From assembly GCF_019320115.1 (NCBI RefSeq), contig NC_089584.1, forward strand, positions 53,565,633 to 53,629,632: DNA of 64,000 bases, read 5' to 3'. Both the position numbers and the translations under genes were made by a program. This DNA comes from Miscanthus floridulus. Lineage: Eukaryota; Streptophyta; Magnoliopsida; Poales; Poaceae. This document shows, in pieces, positions 22,010-33,007 of this stretch (positions are counted from its first letter, which is position 1; every line of letters starts with the position of its first letter). The notes under the pieces were generated by a model. The model was not told where the DNA came from. It did no database searches and saw only the letters and a program-made list of their open reading frames with translations.

Positions 22010-22990
22010 CTAGAAGCTTTGCTCGCACTCGGGCATCCATTCAAACTCCTTAGTCTTCTTCATAAGGTTGGTCATCGGACGAGCTATCGTGGAGAAATTT
22101 TCGATGAATCGGTGATAATATCCAGCCAATCCCAAGAAACTTCTGACTTCTGTCACATTATGGGGTTGATCCCACTCTTTCACAACTTCAATCTTGGCTG
22201 GGTCAACTACGACACCTTCAGCTGATAGTACATGGCCTAGGAAGGCAACTTTATGTAGCCAAAACTCGCATTTGCTGAACTTTGCGTAGAACTGATGTTG
22301 TGCTAATTTCTCAAGCATAGTTCTCAGATGATGTTCATGTTCTTTGGTGGTGGGTGAATAAACAAGGATGTCATCAATGAATACTACCACAAACTTATCC
22401 AGATCATCCATGAAAACCTTATTCATCATGTTCATGAAGTAGGCGGGAGCATTCATGAGTCCAAAGGACACCACAGTGAACTCAAACTGCCCATACCTAG
22501 TCATGAAAGCTGTCTTCGGGATGTCACTCTCTCGAATCTTCATCTGATGATAACTAGATCTGAGATCAATCTTGGAGAAATACTTGGCACCTCAAAGCTG
22601 ATCAAGCAAATCATCGATCCTTGGCAGGGGGTAGTTGTTCTTGATGGTGACTATGTTCAAGTTCCAGTAATCAATGCACATTCTCATTGAGCCATCCTTC
22701 TTCTTAACAAACAGAACAGGGGATCCCCTAGGTGAAGCACTGGGTCTGATATATCCCTTCAAGATGAGCTCATCAAGCTATTTCTTGAGCTCGGCCAGTT
22801 CATCAACTGACATGCGATAGGGTCTCTTGGCAATGGGTCATGTTCCTGGCAAAAGATCAATGATGAAGTCTACATCATGGTCTGGTGGCATACCCAATAA
22901 TTCTTCAGGGAATACATTGAGATAGTCTCTGACCACGGGCACATCATGAACTGGCTTTAAGGGCACATAGAATAGAAGTGGACTTTCCAG
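22010..22990 (-). pseudogene. reverse transcriptase of Tekay element
   Basis: Reads [20 protein letters not shown] and [19 protein letters not shown] (catalytic FIDD, about 22390-22360). [16 protein letters not shown] follows at about 22150-22090. The upstream palm and fingers (22544-22860) are recognisable with TAG/TGA interruptions, for example [14 protein letters not shown] near 22710-22660 and the stop near 22780. Confidence 0.9.
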
Positions 22991-23029
22991 ACTGGGGTTC
23001 ACATCTAATAACTTGGCCTGATGGGTGGG

Positions 23030-23356
23030 TCACTTGGACGTATCTAGGTGAACATGATATGATACCTCGGTGTGAATGGTTAGCCAATCCATACCTAAGA
23101 TGACATCTAGGCTCGTGGAAGGTAACAGGGTTAGGTCGGCTTTAAAGACAAGACCTTCAATGGTAAGACTCACTCCCTTACAGATGTGTGTGCACTTTAG
23201 GTCTCCTAAAGGTGAGCTGGTGATGATAGGCTTTCCATGTGGGGTTACAGGCAGGTCATGCTCTCGTGCAAACTTGGATGATATGTAAGAACAAGTTGCT
23301 CCAGAGTCAAATAGAACTGATGCAGTATTGCCATTAACTAAAAACATACCATACAC
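23030..23356 (-). pseudogene. aspartic protease of Tekay element
   Basis: Contains VLFDSGATCSYIS with the D-S-G active site and the second motif VILGMDWLTIH. The family hallmark is a single retroviral-type protease between gag and RT. The reading is closed downstream by a stop near 23030. Confidence 0.9.
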
Positions 23357-23399
23357 AATGTCAGGGGCAACCTGTGCTCCCTCGATGTCTAGATGGTTG

Positions 23400-24691
23400 A
23401 GACGTCCATGGGTAGCAGATCCCTTGAACTGAGACTTTTGAGCAACTGAGTTCTAAGGGCACTCAGTGGCTTTGTGACCTAGTTGGCCACAAGCGAAGCA
23501 GGTGAAAGGCGCACCGCCTGTAGGGGTTGGCACGGGTGCCTTCCAGTTTCTAGTGCTTGGTGCAGAGCGGTTCTGTGCTAGGCATTCATTCGCTGAGCGG
23601 GGATGGTTGAAACGGTCCTAAGTGTTGCGGTCCTGAGCATAACGGTCCCGAGTGTAACGATCCTGAGCAGGGCGGGAGTATTTGGTGGTGTAGCCTCCAC
23701 TACCCCTACTCGATCCAGGGTTGTCATCCCTATTGTGGCGAGAGCGTTCCCTGGATGGTGCATCTCTGTGGAACCTCTTGCGGTCACAGCCATGGAAAGA
23801 CTCCTCAGGCTTACGCTTCCTCTCCCTATACTCCTCTCCAGCTTCAGCACGGTCCTTGTCGATCTAGATGCAGCGATCCACCAGAGCACGCAGCGTGCTA
23901 CTCTCAATACCACCAAACTTCAACTTGATGTGCAGGTTAAGAACCTTATGGTAATAGTACAGCTTCTCCTTCTCAGAGTTCACAACATAGGAAGGTGCAT
24001 AGCGTAGAAGGTTGGTGAAATGAGTAGTGTACTCGGTCACCCTATCTTTTCCCATCTTGATGTTGCGGAACTCCTCAGCTTTGGCCTCCATGATACCCTT
24101 GGGAATGTGATACTCAATGAATGCTTCGGTGAACTCTTCCCATGAGATGTTGGCAGGGTTCTCATAAGAATCACTAAAACTATCCCACTAGGCACGTGCT
24201 GCACCTATGAGCTAGTGTGTGGCAGCTCCAACACACTCATCGTCGGTGAAGGTGGTGAGGTCAAGCTTCTTTTCCACCTCCTTGAGCCAGTCATCGGCTA
24301 CAAGTGGGTCAGGGTCGGTGCAATCATAGGTAGGTGGCCTTAGCTTCAGAAATCCTTCCAGCTTCCTTTGGAAGTCATTCTGTTGACCTCCCTGGTGATG
24401 GTTTGCTCCATCAACAAGAGCTGCAAGAAGCTAGGTCTGTTGTGCCATCACCTCTGCCAGGTTCAGTGATGGTGGTGGCGGAATGTTCTCCTCAGGCGGC
24501 GGGGTATTCTCCAGGTTGAAGGGTATCCCTCCACGTCCATGGCCACGGCCATGACCATGGTTGTTGCCATCACGCCTCCCATTTGGTTCAACTGGTTTGG
24601 GGGTGGGCGCACGTCCATGGTTCATTAGGTGAGCAGAGCGGTGGTTCGGCATCTGCAATACAGACCATAGGAATTTTAGTGATTGTGCCAT
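23400..24691 (-). pseudogene. gag of Tekay element
   Basis: The N-terminal Pro/Gly/His-rich segment (24691-24431) ends LNLAEVMAQQT. The capsid core at about 24330-24090 has stops and is followed by the open stretch 24091-23864 (EEFRNIKMGKDRVTEYTTHF). A CCHC zinc knuckle CFACGQLGHKATEC lies at about 23500-23459. Stops at about 24430, 23862 and 23620 are mostly TAG on the minus strand. Confidence 0.88.
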
Positions 24692-24960
24692 ATGTGCTTA
24701 TAATTCAGTATGATTACATGATTTTGATGATTTAAAGAAAAACATTTATACTATCCAACACTCATTACAAAGAAGCAATAAGATCCATAAGATGCAATAA
24801 GATCCAAAACATTCATTACATGGGTTTTATTACATAGCTTCATCTCCAGTAGCTACACTTGGAGACTTGCGAGAATCGTACTATGCATAGTGTCTCATAT
24901 TACATCATGGGGTACAACTTATGGAAGCCACTAACATGACTCATGACCACGCAGGGTCAT

Positions 24961-26184
24961 CTACTCTAACTCGTACACCACAGTTGGGATATGACTGTTC
25001 TCGATCTCGATCTCCTCGTTAGACTTGTGAAGTCGAGACACGTACTTCAAGGCCTCGGTGAGCTCCTCAGTAGGCTTGGCTCTAGGTAGGGTAGGGCAAG
25101 CATCTAGGTTGAGGCGAGTTGGGGCTAACTCAAACTCCTCTATCCTAGGCTTCATCTTGCTACGAATCTCCTTGGGTAGCTGATCCCACATACCCTTCAT
25201 CTCCCTGAGGCGCTTTTTGTCAGACTTCTGCCAAGCCTGCCAAGTCCTCTCACACTTGTCCTGTAGGTACTCATTCTACCTGAGTATCTCAATCAGGTGA
25301 CCCTAGCTGCGAACAGCCTTCTTCCTGAACTCCTCTAGCTCCTGAGTCGTGGTCTTGTTCTTAGATTGGATTTTTAGCATATCTATCCCCTTGGACCTCT
25401 CTCTGTCTCCTCTATGTTTGAACTCGGCCTTCTTGTCGTCCAACTCTCTCTACAACTCCAAGACCTTGCTGTCGAGGTAGCAGTTCCTGTTGCCTAGGTC
25501 GGTGGCTTTGTCCTATAAGTCAGTGACCTCGGCTCTGTGGACTTCTTCACGATGGTTGAGCTCATCCTGTAGCTTGGCAACTGTCTCAAGCAGACTAGCT
25601 TGCTCCTATGCTCCCTATGAGTCTCGCTCCTAGTACTCCCATAGAAGGGCCCGATCCTGACGTCTCCTCTGCTCAAGCTGGGTCATGTACCTATCCTGCT
25701 CTAGTAGGTGGATAGCCGAGATGCGAAGGCATCTGTCCTCCTCTGCAAAGATAACTCTGTCGGCTGTGAAACTCTACTCACTAAGGGTAAGGCTGAGGTC
25801 GAGGGCCTAGGGAAGTAGATGGAACTCTATCATCTTCAGGTGCTCATAGTGGTCCCTCATCACTCTACGAAGTGCCTTGTGTGAGACAGCTCATAGTCCC
25901 TCCTCGACTGTGTCCTCTATAGGCAACTCGGTGAAAGCTAGGACAGAAGGTAAGGTAGTGCTAGCTAGGAACTTGACTAAGGTGACAACCGGTCCTTCGA
26001 TTCCTCCTTCCTGAGCTGACTTCCTGGTGTAGGTGATCTTGATGCACTCGTTAGGGACTCCTAACGTGACGAGAACTCGACAGAGGGTCTGTGCAAAACC
26101 CCCAAGCTCACGTAGGTCAAAGGTAAGCTTGGCGTGGTCCAGAGGTAGCGGTCCTAGAGGCGGCCATTCGACGTTCGTTGCCAT
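24961..26184 (-). pseudogene. extra ORF upstream of gag in Tekay element
   Basis: About 400 codons in the sense direction between PBS and gag. ATG at 26184 (NVEWPPLGPLPLDHAKLTFD) and an end at TAG 24963-24961 (IPTVVYELE). Several in-frame stops (about 25890, 25808, 25768, 25630-25600, 25515, 25455, 25305, 25280) lie in otherwise continuous coding-like sequence. The middle is rich in Glu, Arg, Lys and Leu with heptad character (QLEQRRRQDRALLWEY; LLETVAKLQDELNHREE), so a coiled coil is likely. I do not recognise the protein. Extra ORFs 5' of gag have been described for some grass chromoviruses. Confidence 0.65.
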
Positions 26185-26337
26185 CTGTAAGTTTTAAGGA
26201 AACAGGTGTTAGCAGGTCAATAAATAGATAAGTCTTGCAAAAAAAGTAAATGCAGGGTCGGTATATAACCGAAGGAAGGGTTGTTCTCATCCTATTCTAT
26301 CGTCCATTTCTGAAGGTTTTGTCCTAGGGTCAAGTAT

Positions 26338-26350
26338 GGCTCTGATACCA
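26338..26350 (-). other. primer binding site of Tekay element
   Basis: Minus strand TGGTATCAGAGCC, two bases from the 5' LTR edge at 26353; complementary to initiator tRNA-Met. Confidence 0.88.
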
Positions 26351-26352
26351 AC

Positions 26353-29300
26353 TGAAACGACCTGATTTCCGTGAAGGGAAATCCACAGAGTCGAAGTGTA
26401 TTATGACCGTTGTAGATCATATTACCCAAATTCCAGTCAAATACCACATCCATACAACGATAATATCAGAGTACAAATAGTGTAGAATTACATAAATTAT
26501 TATATCGCCACATTGGTGGAATCAAGAGTAACATTTATTCAGAATAGCTTGAAGATAAGATTGCCAAACTCGAGCGTAGGAATGAACCCTCAACCGTCAA
26601 ACTCCTCAGAGCTATACTCAGCAGAACCTGTGTGCCAAAATTTATTAGTACGATTTGTACTGGCCACTCCCACCCTATGAGCATTGCTTTGTGGAAATTG
26701 GATGCAAGTTGGATATAATCAAAAGGAACCTATAAGGCTGGGGTTTCCTATGTATTAGCATATCAAGTATATAATAACAGTTGGCCAAGTTTTAACACCA
26801 TTCCCACACACATTCCACCTCATTCCCTTCTAGAGCCAGGTTTCGATCCTAGGATCGATATACCACCATCTCCATATATCACCATACCATCGCTCAGTCG
26901 ATAGGCCAACTCCCTCTCGGCACTGTCTCATGGCCCGTAGCCCCTAGCTACGACCGACACTCTCTCATGGGGGAAGAAGAGAAGGACTCATCTCATTATC
27001 TAGTTTAAGTGAAACCGAAGAAAGGTCCATAGCCGATAAGTCGGCACATGTATCGATCGATCAACCATACACTCTGCAGAGGTTTTACATAACCACAAGG
27101 TCTACCTTCCTCGCTGACCGTCATCAACTAAGCTGATTCCGGCCGCTTGCTAGCCTAGGATAGTGCCACTCTACCATTTAGCCCTGGTACACCCCAAGTT
27201 TAGTCTAGGGTGGCTGAAACTGTGAGTCATGAGCCGGGTCCACAAGGTCTCCATGAAGTCTCAGAAGGGTGTGGGAAAATCCTCCATGCCTCGTACCTCC
27301 TTACACTATCCGCTATCAACCTAGCAGTAGTGGCAATATCTTACCAAGTAGTCCGGCCGTCCCGCACCATATAGGGCGAGTGGTATGTAAGGCTTCCCGG
27401 TGAATCTGAGTACTAGTAAGTCCTTAGGGGTGACCAAGCCAGAATGTCTTCATTAGGGTTTCCATTTACCGTGCCACCATAGCACCTCCACCCCGGGCTA
27501 CTCTCATCACAGGTTCACACCCAGGGCCACCTCATATTCTATTTACCCACCATAGGTATCCATTTCCAGGGGTGCCCAGGTAGCACCCCATGGTAAGACT
27601 TGCCCTAGGCTTGTTGTATATTCCAACTTGGTCGACACAACCCTCACCCTCCACGCACCCAAGTCACACACGCAACACTCTCCCCATAGTCCAGATAACA
27701 CCAGTTTCCACCATGCATCAATGTAGTACAAGCATAGTAGAAGTAATAAGCAATGAAATATAGCAGCAAGCATGTGTCTAGCCTAATAGCAGGGTAAGCA
27801 GGGGTAAGGTTGCGTCAAGGTAAAGGCCATCAAGTAAGCATACTACCATGCAAGTCCTATCATAGTGTGAATATAACAATTAAGTAAAGCAATAGTAGTT
27901 CTATATTAGCCATGCGTAATAGGTCCTATGAGGTTGGGTGGGATGTGGCACCTTCAGTGAAGTCGTCTCCGTACTCCTCATGGTACTCTCGGTCCTCATC
28001 CGTCTGGTTCTCGTTCGAGTCTGCAAATGATCGCATTATAGTCATGTTAACGGCATCTATAGAATAGCTCAAAAAGCAATGAAAATTCAAAAGAGCCAAA
28101 TGCACTCAATCATGGGTTCATTGTGTAGAGCTTGATTTTAGATGAGTTTTGGTCCTGGTCTTGTATTTTCTGAGTTCGTAGGAATTAGTTGTGAATTTCC
28201 AAAGTTTCAATCATTTCTGAAAATGGAAAAGGCTGAATTAATCCTGGGCTAACACGTGTCACACTGTGACTGGTCCACGTGGCTTGCTGACGCCAGCATG
28301 ACGTCAGTATGGCATCATCTTCTCGGTTCCGAGCTAATAGGTGGGGTCCCGCTGATGTTAGCTTGACGTCAGCATGATGTCATCAACGTCATCAGTTCCG
28401 ACAGGTGGGACCAGGGGCTCTTGGGTCACTGACATGTGGGTCCGGTCAAAGTCAATGTCAAGTCAATGAGTGAGTCAATGGTCAATGGATCATAGTCACT
28501 GATAGGTGGGGCCAGAGCTGCTGACATCAGCAGCTGACGTCACCCTGACATCATCATGACATCACCTTGGCTGTGTTTGTTACTGATAGGTGGGACCTAC
28601 ATGACGTCGGCATGACGTCACCCACTAACAAGTGGGTCTAGAGTCTCTGTGTCACTGACATGTGGGTCTGATCAATCAGTCAACGTTGATCGGTCAATGG
28701 TCAACATAGGCCGGGTCCAAATTGGGCTGGTTGGACCTAGATATGGGCTGGGCTTTGGCCCACCACGTGGCATGCTGTGGCGCTGCCACGTCGCAGCCTA
28801 GGGCCTCCACTGGGCTTCGGTCCACAGATTGACCCACACAGCATGGCTCATGGTGGACTTGTGTTCACAGTCCTTGGACCGTAGGCTGGGTCTTCGGTGG
28901 ACCGAGTCCATCCCTCTTTCCTTTGGCATGGTCTACGTGCACTGGGTGCATGTGTGTGTGGCCGGTGAGGGGAATTCCCCTGCTTCTTTCCCTAGTGTGT
29001 TCCCGTCGGTGGTGAGCTCACCGGTGAGCCCCTTCAGCAGCGCGGGTGTGCAATTGAGGTGGGCAAAAGAGTCGCCAGGCCTCGGCGAGTGCAGTGGTGG
29101 GGTCAAGGTGGCGGCTAGGGCTTCCTAGGGCTCTAGCCATGGTGGTCGGCGGCTCGGCATGGCGGTGCTCACCGGCGAGGCATCTAGGGGCAGTTCCAGG
29201 GGTCCTAGTGCCCTGTTTTCCTTTAGACGTTTAGCGGGGAGGCATAGTGTAGCGTTGACAATGACCATAGGGCGTGGTGGAGTCCGCACGCGGTGGTGGT

Positions 29301-30659
29301 GCTTGGTGGAGCTCCGCCTGAGGTCTGGGGCATGTGGCCAAGGCGCTGTGGCCGGCTAACGGCTTCTTGGTCTACGCAGCTATCATCCAGGCATCACGGC
29401 AGTGCTCTACGGCCACTTCCTAGTCCAGCGAGGCGGCCAGATGCACATGCGGTGGCCGTGCCATGGCAGTGGCGTTGCGAGCACAACGAGCGCGTGCCTT
29501 GCGATGGCGTTCCCGATGGGCTTGGAGAGGTCTCAGCCAAGGTGCTCACCGCGGTGTGCTTGGTGGTGCGGAGTGGTGATGTGGCCGTGTAGCAGTGTGT
29601 GGTGCTGCGTCGGCCCGTGGAAGAAGACGGTGGCACCTTCCTCTGTTCCGGCGGTGGCGTCTTCTTCACTCGAACTCCCTTCCTCTTCTTCATGGCTCTC
29701 CTTTTCCCCGGCCCTAGGTGTGCGGTGGTGCAGTGGTTTTGCCTCCCAGTGGCGGTGGGCTAAGGAACCCTAGGGCGCTCTGGGGCGGATGGTAGGCGAT
29801 GCACCGAACACATCGGACGGTTCACGGGCGTAGGACAGTTGGTGTTGGGGTTGCGTGGGCGCGGCGCCAAGGGAACAAGGCCAGGCAATTTGCATGACCC
29901 TGGGCCCTCGCCTGCTGCTTCGATCGGGGCTCGGTCGGGAGGAGAAGCTGGCGTGGGGAGGAAGAAGGCACTGTTGCCGAGGGTGGCTGACGCATGGGGT
30001 CCGATTGGCAGTGGCAGCAGGCGGGGCAAAAGGGCGCATGGGCGTGAGCGGCGTGTTGGGCTGGCTTGCTGGGCCTGGTGCTACTACACGCAGGCTGGGC
30101 TGGTTAGCGGGCCGAGCAGGCCGAGCCGGCTACGACGCTCTTCTTCTTTTCTTTTTCTGTTTTGTTTTTCTTCTTTGAATTCAAATTTGATTTGGAGTTT
30201 GAATTCAAATCTGGTGTACCTCATCCATTGGATTATTAGATGTGAGGCCCACAACACTCTTATATATCTTAGGGACTTTATTTAGCTATTTTGTGTAACA
30301 AAAATAGTTGTAGTTTTGTTATACAAAAATAGAAATAGTTTTCACTTTAAGCATTTATTGTTTGGTTTGATTAATAATTACTTTATGGTTTATTACTTTA
30401 AAGGAGTTGTTAAGCATTGCGTAAAGCAAATGGAAATCCAAATCACAATTTGAGTTAACAATGTATGCAACATTTTATTTGTTAGGATTTAAATAAACAT
30501 AATTAACAAATGACATGCCATGCTCATGAAATTGTCTAGTTGGGTTACAACTAATGCAACACCTAGGGTTGGCTCCTACAGATGTCACTCAACATTGCAT
30601 GGGGTTAAAAAAAAATTTGTACTTGTAATTTTTGGTGTGTGGATTTTTGGGTTGTTATG
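26353..30659 (-). repeat. 5' LTR of Tekay element (4307 bp)
   Basis: Plus reading starts TGAAACGACCTG and ends GGTTGTTATG, followed by the TSD GACTC (30660-30664). It is collinear with 15627-20003 with many transitions and a few small indels. The minus-strand TATA box is at 30266-30260. It holds the second copy of the TGACGTCA-rich cluster (28277-28700). Confidence 0.93.
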
Positions 30660-30664
30660 GACTC

Positions 30665-31213
30665 CATCAGCGACGACGGTGGAGTCTAGTTCTGGGATGG
30701 GAGGAAGAAGATGGCCCTAACCCTTGAGTCCCAGACGTTAGCGGCTGTGCATGGGTTGAGGGGAAAGCGTGGTGTGGGATTAACTTGGCCGGTGTGCATA
30801 GTGACGCAGAGGAGGGGGAGCGGGGCTAGGCCTTCTGGAGAAGAGATGGGCCACCTGCTATGAAAGGGAAGATGGGCCGGCTGGGAGTGAGGGGAAGGAG
30901 AGAGGCCGGCTAGAGGTGGCCATGGGCCAAAAACCAAGAAGGAGAGGGGAAGTAAAAGAAATTCCTTTTTAATTTCTTAAACCCAATTTTCAAATCCTAA
31001 TTCATTCCAAATTTAAATCCTTTTGAAGTTTTGAGCAAACCCAATCATCTCAAAATAAATATGCAACTGCATGTATGCGCAAATATGTTGCTACCCTATG
31101 ATAAATTTTAAATTAATGAAAATTATTCTTTTTCCTATATTTCATCTGCTCAGAAATTCATAAATAAATCGATTTAACTACATTTCCAAAGTAGCAAATT
31201 TTATGGTGTTACA
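30665..31213 (-). repeat. right part of the split solo LTR
   Basis: Continues the LTR interrupted at 15626. GC-rich first, then AT-rich, ending TTTATGGTGTTACA. The TSD TGCAC follows at 31214-31218. Confidence 0.82.
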
Positions 31214-31218
31214 TGCAC

Positions 31219-31590
31219 ATAGTAGTGTGAATGAAAATTAAATCCATTAAAGTTGCTCCAAGTAGAGTTGAATGTCAATAGGGGATAACCATACATACAT
31301 TTAGCCTATGCACAAATCTTGTGCAATGGATAGCGCCGGGCCTCTCCCCCTTGTATTGTTTCCAATGCGTCAAAATTGGTACTTCATGCCTGACTACTAC
31401 ACCCGTTTCTAAGGTAAATTTGGCATCTTGCACTAGATCATGTGGCCTTCTATTCCCCTCGGCAACAGAGATGCACATCCTCAAACCTCCCAGTGATTTG
31501 CTCATTTTATCAAGCATAATTCCACGAGTTCAAGGCCTTGGCTTCCTCACTCTTCCTGGCAATGGTACTTGACGAGATCCTAACATATGG
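31219..31590 (-). pseudogene. En/Spm (Ptta-type) transposon protein, displaced N-terminal segment
   Basis: Minus strand 31517-31275 reads MSKSLGGLRMCISVAEGNRR, then PHDLVQDAKFTLETGVVVRH and VPILTHWKQYKGERP. This is the region that normally precedes the WHTCYRLKKKHF segment now at about 13290-13240. It joins that segment across the TGCAC target-site duplication and so belongs to the same CACTA gene. The upstream limit is unclear; sequence changes character near 31590. Confidence 0.75.
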
Positions 31591-32256
31591 GTGTGTTATG
31601 CCTCAGGATCATTGGTTCCTGACCAAAGAGACCACCGACTGACCCCTCTAGGATCACTAAGGGGCTCGGGGGCTATACCCATCAGGTACCCTCACGTGCA
31701 CCCTCTGACCAAGAAACCTGACCGAGCTTGGGCACAGTGCTGCCCCCGCACAAGGCTTGGGGGCTTGCCTAGGCTTCAGGCTCCCGATCGATGACACACC
31801 CGAGCTTAGGCCTTGGCTCTTGCTTAGCTTATGATGCTAGCCAAGGCCCGGGCGTAAGAAGAGAAGCCTCAAGCCATCGAGGCTCAAGGGCTTCAAGACG
31901 ACGTGCCCTGGGTATGGCCTGGTTGGCCACTTCCACGACAGTGTCACGCACGGGGCATGACATAATAAGACAAGCTTCCCACGGCCTCCAGGGGCTAGGT
32001 GGCTCCTGGGCCCACATGTAGGCCCCTGGAGCCAACCTCCTTCACCAACAAGGAGACTCTAGAAGGTCCACCTGGGGGAGGCCGGTCCAAGCCGACATAG
32101 CCTGACATGCAGAGTGTTAGAATAGAGCAGCCAGACGATGCCCAAGGCTTCTTTGGCTCTATGACAGTGCCACAGTCCATAGAGCACCGCTGCAAGACCC
32201 TCCAGGACTTTGACATTTGAAGACCATAGACTCATCTCCCCAAACCACCATGTACC
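31591..32256 (+). repeat. GC-rich LTR-like segment, left half
   Basis: Contains AAGGGGCTCGGGGGCTATA and many GGCTTGGG/CCAAGCC words typical of U3 sequence in grass Tat-type LTRs. No coding sequence recognised. It ends CCACCATGTACC, which would join well to the TATA-bearing segment at 41287. It is probably one LTR split by the Athila-like element. Confidence 0.45.
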
Positions 32257-33007
32257 TGACTATTGGTATTTATTAACTTGTCACTTATTTTACTAGCCAC
32301 CTATTTGTTAACTTATGCATGAACATGATGATAATCCAACTATACTGAGTATATAATCAAAGTAGACAATGAATATAATAATGAAGAACATAAATGAGAT
32401 GAATATTAATATTGTCATAACAATTGTAGCAAGCATAAAAAAGTAATGGAGATACAAAAGAGAGGGGGTACAAAGATTATACGAAACCACGCTCTTGACA
32501 CGATCAGGAAACCAAGCGAAGCCTACCTCTAGACCTAGCCTAACTAGCTATGCCATAAAATTGATGGAGCTCTAAGGATGATTAGGGTTTCTATCTTCTC
32601 AAATGACTTATCTATATGCCTCAGGGGGGTGGTAGGGGCTGGTATATATAGGCCGGAACATCCAACATGAGCCCTTGGATCAAACCAACTAAAAGGACGT
32701 CATAGATGCAACCTAGGAGGAGGTGGAGAACCGACATTGCAACGCAGAGGCTGACAGTGGGCCCTAGGGGCCGGGCGGCCTACAGGTGGGGCTAGCCAGC
32801 CGCACCTAGCAGCCACTCGAGCTTCGCCTCGGTGTGGAGTCCTCTTGAGTCTTCTAGAATCTTCTAGTGTCTATTTCGCTGCGGTTAAGAGCAACTAAAT
32901 CTAACATGTAGATCCACGTTGATGGTTTTCTAAATAAACCCTGGCAAAAATATAGATTCGCCAAAACTCATGGAATTTGTTAGTTTAAACCCCTAGACCT
33001 TCGTTGG

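Larger units (their letters stand above)
15627..30659 (-). mobile_element. complete Tekay/Del-type chromovirus, 15.0 kb
   Basis: Two LTRs (15627-20003 and 26353-30659) flank a 6.35 kb interior with an extra ORF, gag, protease, RT, RNase H, integrase and a chromodomain, all on the minus strand. The TSD GACTC is perfect. LTR ends are TG/TAAAACGACC and TTGTTACA (TTGTTATG in the right copy). The PBS is of tRNA-iMet type and the PPT is AAAGGGGTAGGAC. Frameshifts and stops throughout the polyprotein make it inactive, and the LTRs differ visibly, so the insertion is not recent. Confidence 0.94.
13326..31213 (-). mobile_element. solo LTR of chromovirus (2.85 kb), split by the Tekay element
   Basis: Left part 13326-15626 and right part 30665-31213. 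Ends (plus reading) are TGTAGCACC and GGTGTTACA. The 5-bp TSD TGCAC sits at 13321-13325 and 31214-31218. No internal region of its own is present between the two parts, so it is a solo LTR that had inserted into the CACTA gene. It belongs to the same family as the partial LTR at 10291-10968. Tekay insertion duplicated GACTC at 15622-15626 / 30660-30664. Confidence 0.88.
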
